A stretch of 64,000 nucleotides of DNA from Miscanthus floridulus (GCF_019320115.1 NC_089593.1:13358789-13422788); one strand, 5' to 3'; shown: positions 44,245-56,905, counted from the stretch's first letter. Translations and numbers: made by a program. The notes: generated by a model from the sequence alone, not told the origin.

Positions 44245-46925
44245 CTAAGACCCAGAAGTGTAAGGATCCCTTGGACGCCTCTGTCTCTTCGGATTTGTTG
44301 GCAACACATTGGGAGTGTAGCCAACATTGGTGTACGGTCGCGTTGCCGGTGCGTACGGCTCGTACCCTGCAAGTATATGATATGCACGATTACTTATAAT
44401 CTTTATGATCGTTAGTTCATGGAGCCTACGTATTTAAAGAAACTACCTTTGTTAGTACATGTGAGGCTCATTGGGTACCAAGCGGGGCACCACCTAGCTG
44501 AGATATACCGATCTCGTCCTGCGACCAATCGTCCCACTGGTGGTGCTATCTGCGGAAGCCCGGGGGGTCATCGTCGTCATCGTCGTCCTCGTCGTCCTCG
44601 GTTGCAGGGTCCTTCCTAGCGCTATGATGTGGTGGTGTACACACTGTGGAAGTGGCACCTATCACCAGCTAAGAAGAGCCGACTGGTGTGCTCAAAGATC
44701 TAGAAGACGTGCCACCCGACCACGCCGGGACTGCCGGTTCCTCCTAAGGAGTGTCCATGTAGCTCGGCTTCTGAGCTAGCTTCCTACATCTCTTTTTCAC
44801 CTTCTGCATAAATAGACGTTAAAATTAGTGCATTTCCCAAACGCATATACACTAAAGAAACATTTTTAGAATGGACAAGTTTATGTTTACCTCCACAAAA
44901 GCCTCGAGAATGCCTGGCCCCTGCCCTCTAGACTCGTGAAGCCGAAACGCTGCTTCGTTGGACATCCTTGACAATTGTGTCGCCTGGGTATAGAAATGCG
45001 GTTGGATAATTTTATTAAACATACTTAATACCAAATGGATAACAAATTATACTATTCAAGTATCTTACCACGTATCTTTGAAGCGGGGCTCTCTATAGCT
45101 GTGTGCCGGCCCTAGTGGCAACGTCGTACACATCTTCGATCACATCTTCCTCCGAGTCCTCGTCAATCGCCTCCTCAGTGTACGGGGGCTTGATATGTGT
45201 CCTCGTAGACCTGTGAAGCCATCGCAGGTACTCGTTGAAGTTGTGCTGGTCGTGTAGGGGACCTGCATAGACCGGCTATTGTTCCCTGTTCTACCACAAG
45301 TGGATGTACGTGTTGTGTGTCATGCGCCAATCCTTGGTCTTATACTTCTTCCTATGGTCATACCTGCAACAAAATGATGTTAGTTGTGCCACACACACCT
45401 CTGAATTGTAGCTTTGTTATTAATCGATAATGCACCCGTGCAATTCTTGGTTGGTGGAGTAAAGCGGTGGTGGGTAGCCTGTGATTCTTCCAAACTGTCT
45501 ACAGACCCTAATGAGCAAGTGAATCTCGACCACGTGGAAGAAAATAAGAGAGACGTTGCAGCGATACTCATCTGACTCATCCCTAGTGACAGGACTCAGA
45601 CAGTACTTGAGCTCCGGAGCATCCCAAGGACACCAATGCACCTGAACATTTCATAATTGAGTTAGGTTGTGATATAGTGTACATCGAACAAGACACATGT
45701 ATGATAGTAAAGAGAGCGTAACCTGGTGCTGTGTGAGGACGTCGAGACCGTCCGTGTACTCCATGTACTTGCACCTCGTTTTCCCTCTAACTAACTCTGC
45801 TTCCGTCCAGATATACAGTGCTATAGGGAGTGTATCCTTCTCGTTCCATTGTTGTATTGAAAACGATAATGAATTAGCCATTAATAATTTCATCATATAT
45901 AACTGCCTCGAAGAATATAGTGAACCAAAGTACTTACCGGTAAACCAGTATTAAGGGACCTCCCAACGGACCATCGTTCCCAACACCAAACCTGTAGTAG
46001 GTAGGAGCAACCTCCAAGGTTCGTATACCTTGAGGTGCGACGGCAAGCAACGCATAGTTGTCGATACGTCCATGCCAGGACTGCGTTGCCCCAGCTGTAC
46101 ACCGCTATGTTCTCCCATGACTGGCGTAGTATGTCAAGGAAGATCTAGCTTGATGGTGTTGCTCGAGGCGTCTGGGAAGAGGAAAGCACCAAGGAAGTGC
46201 CAGAGCTACACTCTAGCGAATATGTCGATCTGAGCCTCCTCAGCCTGTGGGTCCAAAGTAAACAAAGTGTTCTATGATCTAGGACGACGAAATACTAGAA
46301 CTTTTTCCTAAAATTCACCAAAGAAAATAAGACCCGATGGCTGTAGGAAAGCAATGCAAGTATTAAATAGGCTTAAATTGCTCACTTATTTTTCTTTGAA
46401 ACCTCATCGTCCGGTGGAAGAAAGCCTAGTGAACTGAGCCACCAGCTCCCTCCTAGTGATAGTTGTACAACTATACACATCACTAGGAAGTCCTCCCAAC
46501 CAAATTCCAAAGATAGCCTTCACGTCCTGCATGGTCAAGGTCATCTCGCCACAAGGTAGGTGGAACGTGTGGGTCTCATGCCTCCACCTATTATAAGAAT
46601 AAAACGACTGTTAGTTGACTCAAATTTGTTATAAGAATGTTTAAGTACAAAGAAGTCACTCGCACCTGTCTACAACTGCAGTAACTAGTGCTGGGTCAAG
46701 GGGCGAAAAACCGTAGTTGACAACACGGATAAGCTCGAGGAAGTCGGCACGCCGTATATACGGCGCATAACGCTCGTCCCACTGGTGTGCCCTGGTGTGC
46801 ATGCGGGGCCTCAAAGGAGGCAAGGCCACCTCTGCATCGGTGTCACTCAAGATGTGTGCTCGGTGTTGGTCGTCGTACTCCACCTCAAGAATGGGATACA
46901 ATGGGTGCTGCGTGGGAGGGGCCAT
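44245..46925 (-). pseudogene. Plant mobile domain (PMD, aminotransferase-like) gene, nine exons
   Basis: Minus-strand exons: 46925-46666, 46587-46395, 46244-45938, about 45870-45723, 45641-45436, 45363-45069, 44983-44891, 44803-44447 and 44366-44245. PMD hallmarks (PF10536) are FHLPCGEMT with the following LTMQDV, then YSWGNAVLAWTYRQLC, GGCSYLLQVWCWER and later LRWLHRSTR. PMD proteins are plant-specific, often carried by Mutator-like elements, and the MAIN/MAIL members act in silencing. Here the exon structure is clear, but stops occur inside exons 2, 3 and 8. I did not find flanking MULE TIRs. Confidence 0.75.
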
Positions 46926-47397
46926 CCTGTTATAAATTGATAAACAAAGGGTTAGAGTATTCAAATTAACAATATTCAAATTAACATTACGTAGCATTGT
47001 AAAATTTGAACTACTTGTTATGCAATACGAACACAATATGAAAGTACATGTATATATTCAAAGTAACATTAACAGACATATTAAACAACTTCACTAAGAA
47101 AATAAGCATTTAACGAAACATCATCAAGTCATCCAAATCGACGTATCACGCACTACTAAGTACCGACACTTGAAAACTAGTATCTATACCTAAAATCCAT
47201 AACTAAATAACTAACTATAAACTAAATAATAAATACCTAATCAATTCATAAACCCAAAATCCTAACTAACAGTAACCTAAACCCTAACTACCTAACCAAA
47301 CCTTAACTATACTACAACACACAATCTCAAACCTAAAAACTACCTACCTAAATAAACAAATTCACTAACCTAACTATCCTAAATCACTAACCCTAAC
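46926..47397. other. AT-rich region upstream of PMD gene
   Basis: Probable 5' flank of the PMD gene. 47200-47397 is rich in CTAAC/CCTAA strings and ends in AACCCTAAC just where the next LTR begins. It resembles degenerate telomere-type repeats but is not a regular array. Confidence 0.45.
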
Positions 47398-48971
47398 TGA
47401 AAGGATCAAGATGCCCAAGAGGGGGGTGAATTGGGCTAATTCTAAATTCTCTTGCAATAATCAAATCCTACGGATAGCCCAATTAACCCCTTGTGCCTAG
47501 AAAAGTGTTTATATCAAACTAATGCACAACAACCTCGCAACCTAAGTTCCAAACTTACTCTAGCAAGCAATTCTATAGATGTAAAAAAACAAGTATTGAA
47601 TTGCTCAAAGTAAATGCTCAAAGTAAGTGCTCAAAGTAAATAGAGAGAGAAAGAAACGCGGCGATGTTTTGCCGAGGTATCGGAGAGTCGCCACTCCCCA
47701 CTAGTCCTCGTTGGAGCACCCGCGCAAGGGTGTAGCTCCCCCTTGATCCGCGCAAGGATCAAGTGCTCTCTACGGGTTGATTCTTCGACACTCTGTCGCG
47801 GCGAATCACCCAAAGCCGCTCACAACTTCAGTTGGGTCACCCACAAGCTCCGCCGGGTGAACACCAAACTCCCAATCACCACCAAGCCGTCTAGGTGATG
47901 GCGATCACCAAAAGTAACAAGCACGAACTCTCACTTGACCACGCGAAGCCTAATGAGAAGATGGATGCACACTTTGCTACTCTTGATTTGCTAGTGAGGC
48001 TACTCTCTTGGATTCTCAAATCACGAACACCTCACTAGGACCTTGCTCTTCTTGGCACTCACAAACGTGTTTCTCAGCTGTTGGAATGAGCAAAAGATGC
48101 TCCACTCACGAGTGGAGCTACTATTTATAAGCCAGCCTGAAAAACGAACCGTTATGAGCCTCTACGGGACGACCGGACGCTCCGATCGCTATGACCGGAT
48201 GCTCCGGTCAGTTCAACCCGCGAACAGTTTTCAAGTGATGACCGGACGCTGTCAGGGTCCGGTCAGTACCGACCGGACACGTCCGGTCGCTCTTGGATGC
48301 TTACTGTAAACGACCGGACGCTGGATACTTAGGGTCCGGTCACACTGACCGGACGCGTCCGGTCACTTTTTCCCAAGTCTGGACCCTTACTGGAGTTGAC
48401 CGGACGCTGGCCCTTAGCGTCCGGTCACATGACCTTCCAGCATCCGGTCACACCAGACTTGATCTTCACGGTCAAATGAACTGACCAGACCCTGCGGCCA
48501 GCGTCCGGTCGCACCGGAGCCAGCGTCCGGTCAGTGTTTGACCCTCCATTCACTTCCAACTTTCGAACATATGTGAATGAAGTTTGCTCCAAAGGATCTT
48601 AGGCATTCATAGGAGCTACCTAGAGCTAGTTTTAACAAGTGTGCACCACACCTAACTCACTAGACTCAACTAGGTCAAGCTACCCATTCATACCCCCCTT
48701 CATAGTACGGCCAAAGGAAAAACAAAGTCCTAAACTACTCTAAGTGTCTTTCCAACTCCAATTGACACTTAGAACTAGTTATCCTTAACCTTGTCATCCA
48801 ACCTTTGAAAACCGAAACGATTTCCATCGTAGGGGCATGACAACCTCGATTGCCCAATCGATCTCCATTACCATGACCTAACTTAATTGTCTCTGCAAAA
48901 CACACGTTAGTCATAGTAATCTTGTATTGACATTAATCACCGAAATCCAATTAGGGGCCTAGATGCTTTCA
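47398..48971 (-). repeat. 3' LTR of a large non-autonomous retrotransposon
   Basis: A 1,574-bp LTR with inverted ends TGAAAG...CTTTCA, read on the minus strand. Next to it, at 48972-48985, is a purine tract (AAAAAGGGGGAGAT on the minus strand). Within it, 48165-48540 is packed with GACCGGAC and GTCCGGTC copies in inverted pairs. Confidence 0.8.
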
Positions 48972-49634
48972 ATCTCCCCCTTTTTGGTGATTGATGACAA
49001 TACCACCTCGAGTATGTTATGGAGTGAGGTTTTTGACGGGCTTGGTTCATATAAGCTTTTGTCAATAAGACCAAAAGAGTTAGTTACGCTTATATGACCC
49101 AAGCCAACACAATGTACTCAAAGAATATGAATTAAGCATGAGTACAAATAACAAAGCTCATTTGCTTCGAAGTGTAAACGCGGAAGCAAAAACAAATGAG
49201 CATTACACAGGTGATATGACATATAGATAAAGCAAAGTAGAAGTCACACATGTCAAATATCACAACCACGTAGATAGCACTATCACATATATATAAAAGT
49301 ATGCATGAAAGTAAACACACGAATGCATAAGTAATAGTGTATCACACAAATAAAACTCCAAATGTATATAATAAGCTAATACTAGATAACTAGCTCCCCC
49401 TGAAACTCGCTCCCCCTAAGTCTACATACTCAAACCCTCTCCCCCTTTAGCGTCAAACACCAAAACCTAGGGGTCGGACGGTGGGGCTGCAGCGGACGAG
49501 TCGGGCGCTGAAGTACGTGGAGCAAGGTGGAACTGGGCGCCATCATCATCTGACCCTGAGCTCTGAACTGACTGACCCTCTAAAGCAGGAAGTGTCTCTG
49601 AAGCGGTCTGGGTCTGAGCTGGGGCTGGTGCTGC

Positions 49635-50438
49635 CTATGAAGCTGCAAGTATGTCTGTCGTAGGATCTGATGAGGCGACAGACGAGGGGAGCCTCTGAGT
49701 AGTCATGATAGCTGGAGCTGCTATAGACGGACCGGCAGTATGCATGTGAGGCGGAGTAGGCATGCCGGTCAACTCGCTGAATGATGCTCCAAGACTCCTA
49801 GAGACTAACGACTCAGGCACGAATAGTGAGGAAGTCTGCTCTGGTGAGAAACCCGTGTGATAAGGAGTGAACTGCGGGGCTACACCAGGTGAGGCTAACC
49901 ACTGGGACACCTGTACAGGAGGTGAAGGAAACTGAGCTGGAGGCTGTCCCTGACTCTGAAGCCCGATGGGCTGTACTACTGGAGTCGTCGAAGTGGTAGG
50001 AGGCTGTGCAAGCTGGGGCGAAGTCTGTGGCAGTGGGATCCCAATGGCTGTCACTACATGCTGCATGAATCCCATGAGCTACTGCTGCATAAGTAAGTGC
50101 TGGTGCTGAAGGAGCTGTTGCTGCCGCTGAAACTCGTCCTGACGAGCCTGAAACTGTGCGAAGTTTGTAGCTGTCTCCTGTGCCTGTCGTGTCTGATCCT
50201 GTTGCATCCGCTCAAGAATAGCAATGAGAGCAGGGTCTGTCTGTGGAGCAGGTGGAGCAGAACTGGAGCTACCTGCCTCTGCATCGTGTCTGCGTGGAGG
50301 CATCTGAGGTATAGGCTGGTAGTCATCATCGGAGCTGTCACTATACTCGCTCACCTCCTGCTGTGCCTCTAGCTCCTCCTCCTCAGTGGCTGCAATCCCT
50401 CTAATGATCTCATCCTGCTGAGCTGCAGACTCTGGCAC
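49635..50438 (-). pseudogene. Retrotransposon gag-like protein, C-terminal part
   Basis: Two frames, 50438-50079 and 50075-49635, are one reading frame divided by a TAG at about 50079-50081, where the context (CAGCAG-TAG) suggests a lost glutamine codon. The protein is acidic, then Gln-rich with a probable coiled coil, then Pro/Ser/Gln-rich. This composition is typical of proteins from large grass non-autonomous retrotransposons. No enzymatic motif. Confidence 0.6.
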
Positions 50439-50641
50439 ATTGGGGCGACGGCTAGGCTGACTAGGTGCCTGAGGAGTGGCGTGTCTGATCCTCTATGATA
50501 GGTTGTAAGCTGGGAACTCTGTAGTGGCACCTGTATACTCATCCATCATGCCAGGGGGCTTATCAATCACAACTCTGCGGATGAGGAACGTGATCCAGTG
50601 AGCATAGGGAAGCTGCCTGCGACCCTTGAATCCCTCAGCTA

Positions 50642-50741
50642 NNNNNNNNNNNNNNNNNNNNNNNNNNNNNNNNNNNNNNNNNNNNNNNNNNNNNNNNNNN
50701 NNNNNNNNNNNNNNNNNNNNNNNNNNNNNNNNNNNNNNNNN
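50642..50741. other. Assembly gap of 100 N
   Basis: One hundred N bases, the conventional size for a gap of unknown length. The left side is LARD-like internal sequence; the right side shows no continuation of it. Confidence 1.
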
Positions 50742-51617
50742 ACCACCGAGCAGGAGACCTTCGGAGAGAGAAGGTGGATTAGAGAAAAAATAAATAGAAA
50801 CAAAAAAATGTGGGTCCCTTGTGTCAATGTGTATATGAATGAATTTTAGAACTTAGATGTAGGACCTGCTGTTAAAGTTGAGAGTTCAAACCAGACCTTA
50901 GAAAACAAAGGGCTCTACTCAAACAAGCATGAGGCCTATTTTAGGGGTACTACTTCTGATACTTTTGTTTTGTGTTTTTATAGTGTTTCGTGTATCATTG
51001 GATCTGTTTGGGACAACTTATAAGCTGGTTATAGCTAAAATAAAAACTAAAACTAAAAGTCAAACGACACATTTATGTTGACATCGTTTTCCCTTATTTA
51101 CGTTTATGTAGCTTCTTAGGGATAAGCCGCGCTTATCCCCACAACTGTACCAAACACGGTCATTATACCGGATAGGCCTAGATAACGAGCCGAGCTAGCT
51201 TGTTATTAACGAGGCAGAAGGCCAGCTGGAGCTGGCTCGTTTAGCTCGCGAGCTATGAAAATACACAAAAACATAATTTATGCATTTATTTAAAGCTTGA
51301 AAATAGTAATAATAATACAAAAGTAACCCATCCATAAGCCTTAAATCAAATAAACAAATTAATATGTGTTGACATATATACAAGTATAACAATATACTAC
51401 AGTACTACACCATACGACCATGGTCATCAATAATTCATTATTGATGATCTTTTTTAGATAATGAAACAAGGTTCTAGCCATTATTGATGATCTTTACATT
51501 TATTTTAAAGCAAAGTGATAGAGTCATAGTAATCCCAAGTTTACATGTCTAGGTCGACCCACCAGTGAACCAATTATAAAGTGCAAGGCATCAACAAGTT
51601 ATACAAAACTAATATTT
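50742..51617. other. Unassigned flank right of the gap
   Basis: Mostly AT-rich sequence. 51001-51161 looks like a MITE (see separate entry). 51180-51260 is rich in GAGCTAGCT/AACGAGC strings that recur at 56905-57070. Confidence 0.4.
51001..51161. mobile_element. Possible MITE
   Basis: GATCTGTTTGGGACAACTTATAAGC at the left is roughly complementary to the right end (GCTTATCCCCACAACTGTACCAAACACGGTC), with an AT-rich middle. Ends and target duplication are not clean. Confidence 0.35.
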
Positions 51618-51836
51618 TTTAGAAAAAGGAAATTTTATTCCGGTCTCTACAAAAGTTTTGCACACAACCAATTCTTATTACAAATCCAGCCTCTTGTTGT
51701 TTTTAAGCTCTCAAAAAGAAAAACCAAACAAAGAGAAAATTGATTAAACGCTAAGCGCTAAGCCTTTTCAGCGACGGCCATCCATGCTTGGCAAAAATTT
51801 CCATAACCACAGTCTCCATCATGTGACATGCCCACT

Positions 51837-54800
51837 TCAGAAAAGGTTTGTCGTTCTTCTTTTGCAAGGCATTCCAAAAATGGGTCCAATATAAGTTGTC
51901 CTGAAAACAACCTGCAAATAAGAGTATAGTGATTTTTTATCAAAAGTCCCTTCGTTTCTAAATAGCCAAATAGACCACAAGATTGCACTTGCCCCCATAC
52001 AAATTAGAGAGCGCAAGTGTTGGTTTGTTTGTACATCCCACAACCTAAATAAGATGGTTACATTTTTTAGTGGTTTGAGATTAAAAACCACTTGGTAGAC
52101 TCTCCAAACAAATTTAGCCACATGACAACTAAAGAACAAATGTTGGATAGTTTCTTTATCGTCACAAAAACAACATCTATCGTCTCCTTTCCATTTTCTT
52201 TTTTTAAAATTGTCTTTGGTTAAAATTACCCCTTTTATCAAGAACCAAATAAATATCTTGATTTTAAGTGGTCATTTTGACTTCCATAACAACTTGTTTA
52301 AAGGCATGCCAATTTGATTAATTAAGTGTTTATACATTGATTGCACTGTGAAAGATCCTTGTCTTGTAAGACTCCACTTAATGGAATCTTGTTGATCATC
52401 CAACTGCACAAATGCAATTTTAGCCACTAATTCATTCCATTTAAGTAACTTTCCCCCACTAGAGATCTTCTGAAAGAAATGTTAAGGGGTGCGGAAGCAA
52501 AAGCATTGGCTACTGATATATGTTCTTTCCTTGTAATATTGTATAAAGACGGGTATTTCTCTTTGAGAGTGAAGTTTCCAAGCCACTTGTCCTCCCAAAA
52601 CCTAGTTTGACTACCATTGTGAATGTTAAAAATGGAGAGATCAAGGAAACGGTCTTTTGCCTTCATAAGGGCTGACCAGAAGTGTGAATCTCCCGGTTCC
52701 CAATGAGCTTCACCAGTGGTTTTATTTTTTAAATATTTCTTCCTAAGAAGATCATGCCAGACGCCATCTTCATTAACTAGTTTGTACAACCATTTGCTAA
52801 GCAAGCAAACATTCTGAATTTCAAGATTCATGATACCAAGACCTCCTTGATCCTTTGGTAAATAAAGAATTTCCCATTTCAATAATTTGTACTTTTTATT
52901 ATGGTTGTCACCTTGCCAGAAAAAAGCTGACATATAGAAATCTAATTTCTTAAGAATGCCATTGGTACTTCAAAAAAGACATCATAAACATGGCCAAGCT
53001 ACTCAGCACCGAGTTTATCAAAACTAACCGACCACCATAAGATAAAAGTTTACCCTTCCAACTACTCAACTTTTTTTGAAAGCGATCTTCAACCATTTTT
53101 CAGTCTTTATTATTGAGCCTTTTGTGATTCATTGGTATACCCAAGTATCTGAAAGGAAGATTACATATTTCACATCCAAAGATTTGTGAATATTGTTCCA
53201 TGTGCTCCTTTGCCTCCCCATAGCAAAAAAGTTCACTCTTATGGAAGTTAATTTTCAAACCAGACAGTTGCTCAAAGGCACATAAAATAATTTTCATGTT
53301 CTTTGCTTGTTCTAAATCATGCTCCATGAAAAGTATAGTGTCATCGGCGTATTGCAAAATTGAGAGGCCACCATCCACCAAATGGGGAATGAGGCCTTGA
53401 ATTTGACCATCCTCTTTGGCCCTAGTAATGAATATGGCTAACATATCCGCAGCTAGATTAAAGAGAATAGGTGAAAGTGGATCACCTTGCCGTAGGCCTT
53501 TTCTGGTTTGAAAATAACGCCCGACATTATTGTTTACTTTCACAACAACACTACCACCAGAGATGAATTGTTGGACCCATCGGCACCACAAAGGCGCGAA
53601 TCCTTTCATCCTTAGTGTTTGCTGGAGGAAAGTCCATTTCACTTTGTCATATGCTTTCTCGAAATCAACTTTAAAAATTACCCCATTTAGTTTTTTCCTA
53701 TGCAATTCATGGATTGTTTCATGTAAAATCGTCACTCCCTCTAAAAATATATCGACCAGGAAGGAAAGCTATTTGTGAGGGTTGTATGACCTTCTGAGCC
53801 ACAAAATTTATTCTATTTGTTGCTACCTTTGTGAAAATCTTGAAGCTCACATTTAAAAGGCAAATAGGTCTATACCATTGAATCCTAATTGCCTCTTGGC
53901 ATTTTGGTAGCAGTGTTATGATTCTGAAGTAGAGAGAAAAAATTCGTAGATCTTCTTTATGAAAGTCATGGAATATGGCCATCAAATCAGCCTTTATGAC
54001 TTCCCAAAAAACTTGATAGAATTAAGCAAGAAAACCATCCGGCCCCGGTGTCTTATTGTGTTCCATCTGAAAGATAGCCGCTTTTATCTATGCTTCAGCA
54101 AACTTAGCAGTAAGGATATCATTCTCAAAATCCGATACCTGAGGAATGTCCTCAATTCTACTTTCCAACATAGTAAAATTGTTTTCCTCGGGAGGGCCAA
54201 ATAGATTTTGGTAGTAGGAGGTTATGTGCTCTTTTAACTCTGTCTCATCTTTTATGATATTATTGTTTCCCTCCAACTGAAAAATTCTACTCTTTCTATA
54301 CTTACCATTAGCAACAAGATGGAAATATTTTGTGTTATTATCACCTTCTAATAGGTCTTTAGTTTTTGACCTTTGAAACCAGGCTATCTCTTCTTCTCTC
54401 AACAAATGAGAGATTCTATGTCTTAGACAATGAAGCACATCTAACTCGTTTGGAGATAGATCAGAGTACTCTACCTTCTTATCTAAAGAGTCAATCATGG
54501 ATTTAATATCCTCTTTTTCTTGCTTATTTTTCCCTGTAACGTGTCTTCCCCACCCTCTTAGATATTGGTGTGTCGCCTAATCTTGAATTGCCATCTCTGT
54601 AAAGAATTTGTACCCCTATTTTCATTATTCCACACATCTCTTACTTGTTCAAAGAAACCATTCGTAAGTAGACAACATAATTCAAATTGAAAAGGATGTC
54701 GGTTGCCTTGAGTAGTAGAAGTTCCACAATCCAAAAGAAACGGCATGTGATCTGAAATATCTCTAGTTAAAGCTTGCACCACCGCTAAAGGGAATTTTTG

Positions 54801-55415
54801 TTCCCAGTCTGTGCTTACTAAAACTCTATGTAGCCTTTCAAATGTCGGCGTATCAAGAGACTTAGCCCAGGTAAAACATCGGCCAGAGAGATCTAATTCT
54901 CTCAAGTTAAGACTGTCGATGCAAGCATTGAAAACAAAAAAGGCCATCTATCATTATTTTTTCAGAGGGCCGGGTCTCCTAATAATATTGAAATCTTCAC
55001 CTAAGAGGGTTGGTTTATCTTCACTACTACTAATTTGAACCATCTCAGTCAGGAAAGCTTCTTTTAACTCATCTTGTGCTGCTCCATAAGCAGCAATGAG
55101 AACCCATTCAAAGCCATCTTCTTTGGTTGGAACATTGAATTTAATGTGAAAATCTCCTAGGGTTATATTACCAATATCAAGTACTTGAAGATGAATCCCA
55201 AGCAAAATTCCACCAGATTGTCCTCTAGGTGAAGTCCAATGCCAAAAAAAGTCTCTACCACCACAAAAGTGGTTCAAGTCAGAAGTAGTAAAATCATCTC
55301 TACGGGTTTCTAAAATTGCTATGAAATCAAGCTGGTGGTCACATGAAGTATCAATCAGAGATTTATATTTAGCCAAGTCCCTAAGACCTCTGCTATTCCA
55401 GAACAAACCTTTCAT
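51837..55415 (-). pseudogene. LINE ORF2: endonuclease, reverse transcriptase, zf-RVT
   Basis: The endonuclease shows WNSRGL, LETRR, a GEDFN motif (GDFN in the family) and SDHMPFLLD. RT shows KVDFEKAYDKVKW, GLRQGDPLSPILFNL and the catalytic QYADDTILF near 53350. The C-terminal zf-RVT region has CCFCDDKETIQHLFFSC. Frames change near 54950, between 54498 and 54558, near 53720, near 53100 and between 52427 and 52241, so no functional protein can be made. In plants this enzyme nicks target DNA and primes reverse transcription from it. Confidence 0.85.
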
Positions 55416-55479
55416 ATTGAACTTCGTGTTTTAAAATTAGTGACATGACGAACCTGTACTTTCTTTTTCCGTGAGGAAT

Positions 55480-56890
55480 TTTTCTTTTTGGACATTGTAT
55501 GCCATTCACCTCCAATATGATTGGCATCCTCATCTGCAAGTTCGTCGATTATATCACTACACAAGTGGCCAAGCGTAATGTATTCTATCTCATTGTCTTC
55601 TACCTCATCAGAACTATCTAAGCAATTATCCTGTGCATTTCTATCTATCTGGTTAGCATGAATTTTATCAAACTCTCCACTTTTAATTTCAGAAATATAC
55701 CTAAAGATGTCATTCTCATTTGAACCAAGAGAGATCCCAACATTATTAAGATTTGAAGAAATGGCATTATCAGAAATGGAGAATTGTTAAAATTCTTACC
55801 ATTCTTTGCTGAAGTCTCCAAGTTCTTTGTAGCCACAAGGCGTTCGACTCTCTCCAACGAGTCTTCATCAGCCGTGGCTTCCCTCCTTTTGCTCCGTCTA
55901 ATCAGAGTTTGTGGCGACACTCTCTTGGAAGGGGTTGCTGGAAGTCTTGTACAGGGTTTACAATTTCGGCGAAATATCGCCGAAATTTCCGAAATATCGC
56001 CTTTTTCGCTGAGGTCCAAAATTTTTTTTGTATCGGTCAAAATTTTTCGGTTAAATTCATCTTTCACTCTAAAATTACACCAAACCACACTAAAATGACC
56101 ATCCATATCATCTAGTCTTATCAAAGCCCAAAATTTCTTCAAATTTATTTAATTTTCTCACTCACACATTGGACGGCACTAGTATATGCAGCTCGCCCAC
56201 CGTCAGCACACTGTATTACCACGGCTCTACTTCTGTGACATATTATGTTATTTCGTCGATGTTATATAAATTTATGATGGATGATGGATTATAGAGTTTT
56301 TCTAGTGAAATGATGCCAAATTTGTTTAAAGCTCAATTTAAATTTATTTAAATTTGAACCGATATTTCCGAAATTTCCGAAATTTCGTATTTATCGCTGG
56401 GGACCGAAATTTTTTTCTTACCGGTATTGTAAACCCTGGTCTTGTATTCACCTCCGCATCATCCTCTTGCATCACCTGTGAAGCTATTTCATCTAGCACA
56501 ACATCAACTACATTATCCAAAATACACTCTGCTTGCTTCCTGTACCACGCCTCTGATGGTAAATCAGCACACTGGGTTGCAGTAACGTTAACCTGATTGT
56601 CCATGTGCTTAGACTGCTCGGGTACTTGTACATTCAACCCATTTAGAATAGATGGGCTGGATGCAAGATCCTCAGTATCTAAACCAACAGTAGGCTCCAA
56701 ATGCCTATCCAAGGCAGTGGACAAGTGTATGTCACTTTGCTCTGTAACTTGCTTGTTACTGTTAGGCTGCTGATTAAACCCACCTTGAGAAGACTTATGC
56801 TCACCTGTGGGAGCAGAGGAATTTCCACCAAGAGTAGCTTTAGAGTTTTTGCCTATCTCCTTCTCTTCTTCACCTAGAAGATTAAGTTTA
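55480..56890 (-). pseudogene. LINE ORF1 remnant, interrupted by a MITE
   Basis: Upstream part at 56890-56447 (ending AEVNTR-like), downstream part at 55943-55480 (starting LPATPSKRVSPQ and containing RSKRREATADEDSLERV). The two are one ORF1 split by the hAT MITE at 55952-56438. Only the C-terminal portion of ORF1 is present; the nucleic-acid-binding N-terminus was lost by 5' truncation. Confidence 0.65.
55952..56438. mobile_element. hAT-type MITE in LINE ORF1, 8-bp TSD
   Basis: Inverted ends CAGGGTTTACAATTTCGG and CCGGTATTGTAAACCCTG; the perfect target duplication GTCTTGTA is at 55944-55951 and 56439-56446. The subterminal sequence is rich in TTTCGGCGAAAT and TTTCCGAAAT palindromes. No coding capacity. 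Confidence 0.92.
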
Positions 56891-56905
56891 AGGCTAATAG
56901 TTTTG

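Larger units (their letters stand above)
47398..50641 (-). mobile_element. LARD-like LTR retrotransposon, cut by assembly gap
   Basis: Orientation is set by the 3' LTR and polypurine tract. The internal portion 48972-50641 contains only the C-terminal part of a gag-like or putative plant transposon protein frame and no pol. The 5' part, including the 5' LTR and PBS, lies in or beyond the N gap and is not recognised to its right. Confidence 0.7.
51618..56905 (-). mobile_element. L1-type LINE, 5'-truncated
   Basis: On the minus strand: ORF1 remnant (56890-55480), endonuclease (55415-54558), reverse transcriptase (54498-52427), zinc-binding RT-associated domain (52241-51837) and a 3' UTR ending in CTTTTTCTAAAAAATATT. 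The start of ORF1 is missing at 56905, the usual result of incomplete reverse transcription. Several frameshifts and stops divide ORF2. A 487-bp hAT MITE interrupts ORF1. Confidence 0.85.

Noticed and set aside
47200..47397. Telomere-like CCCTAA strings
   Set aside because: Irregular CTAAC/CCTAA-rich AT sequence without a periodic heptamer array; not an interstitial telomere.
50598..50849. Open frames that cross the N gap
   Set aside because: Their continuity is an artefact of undefined bases.
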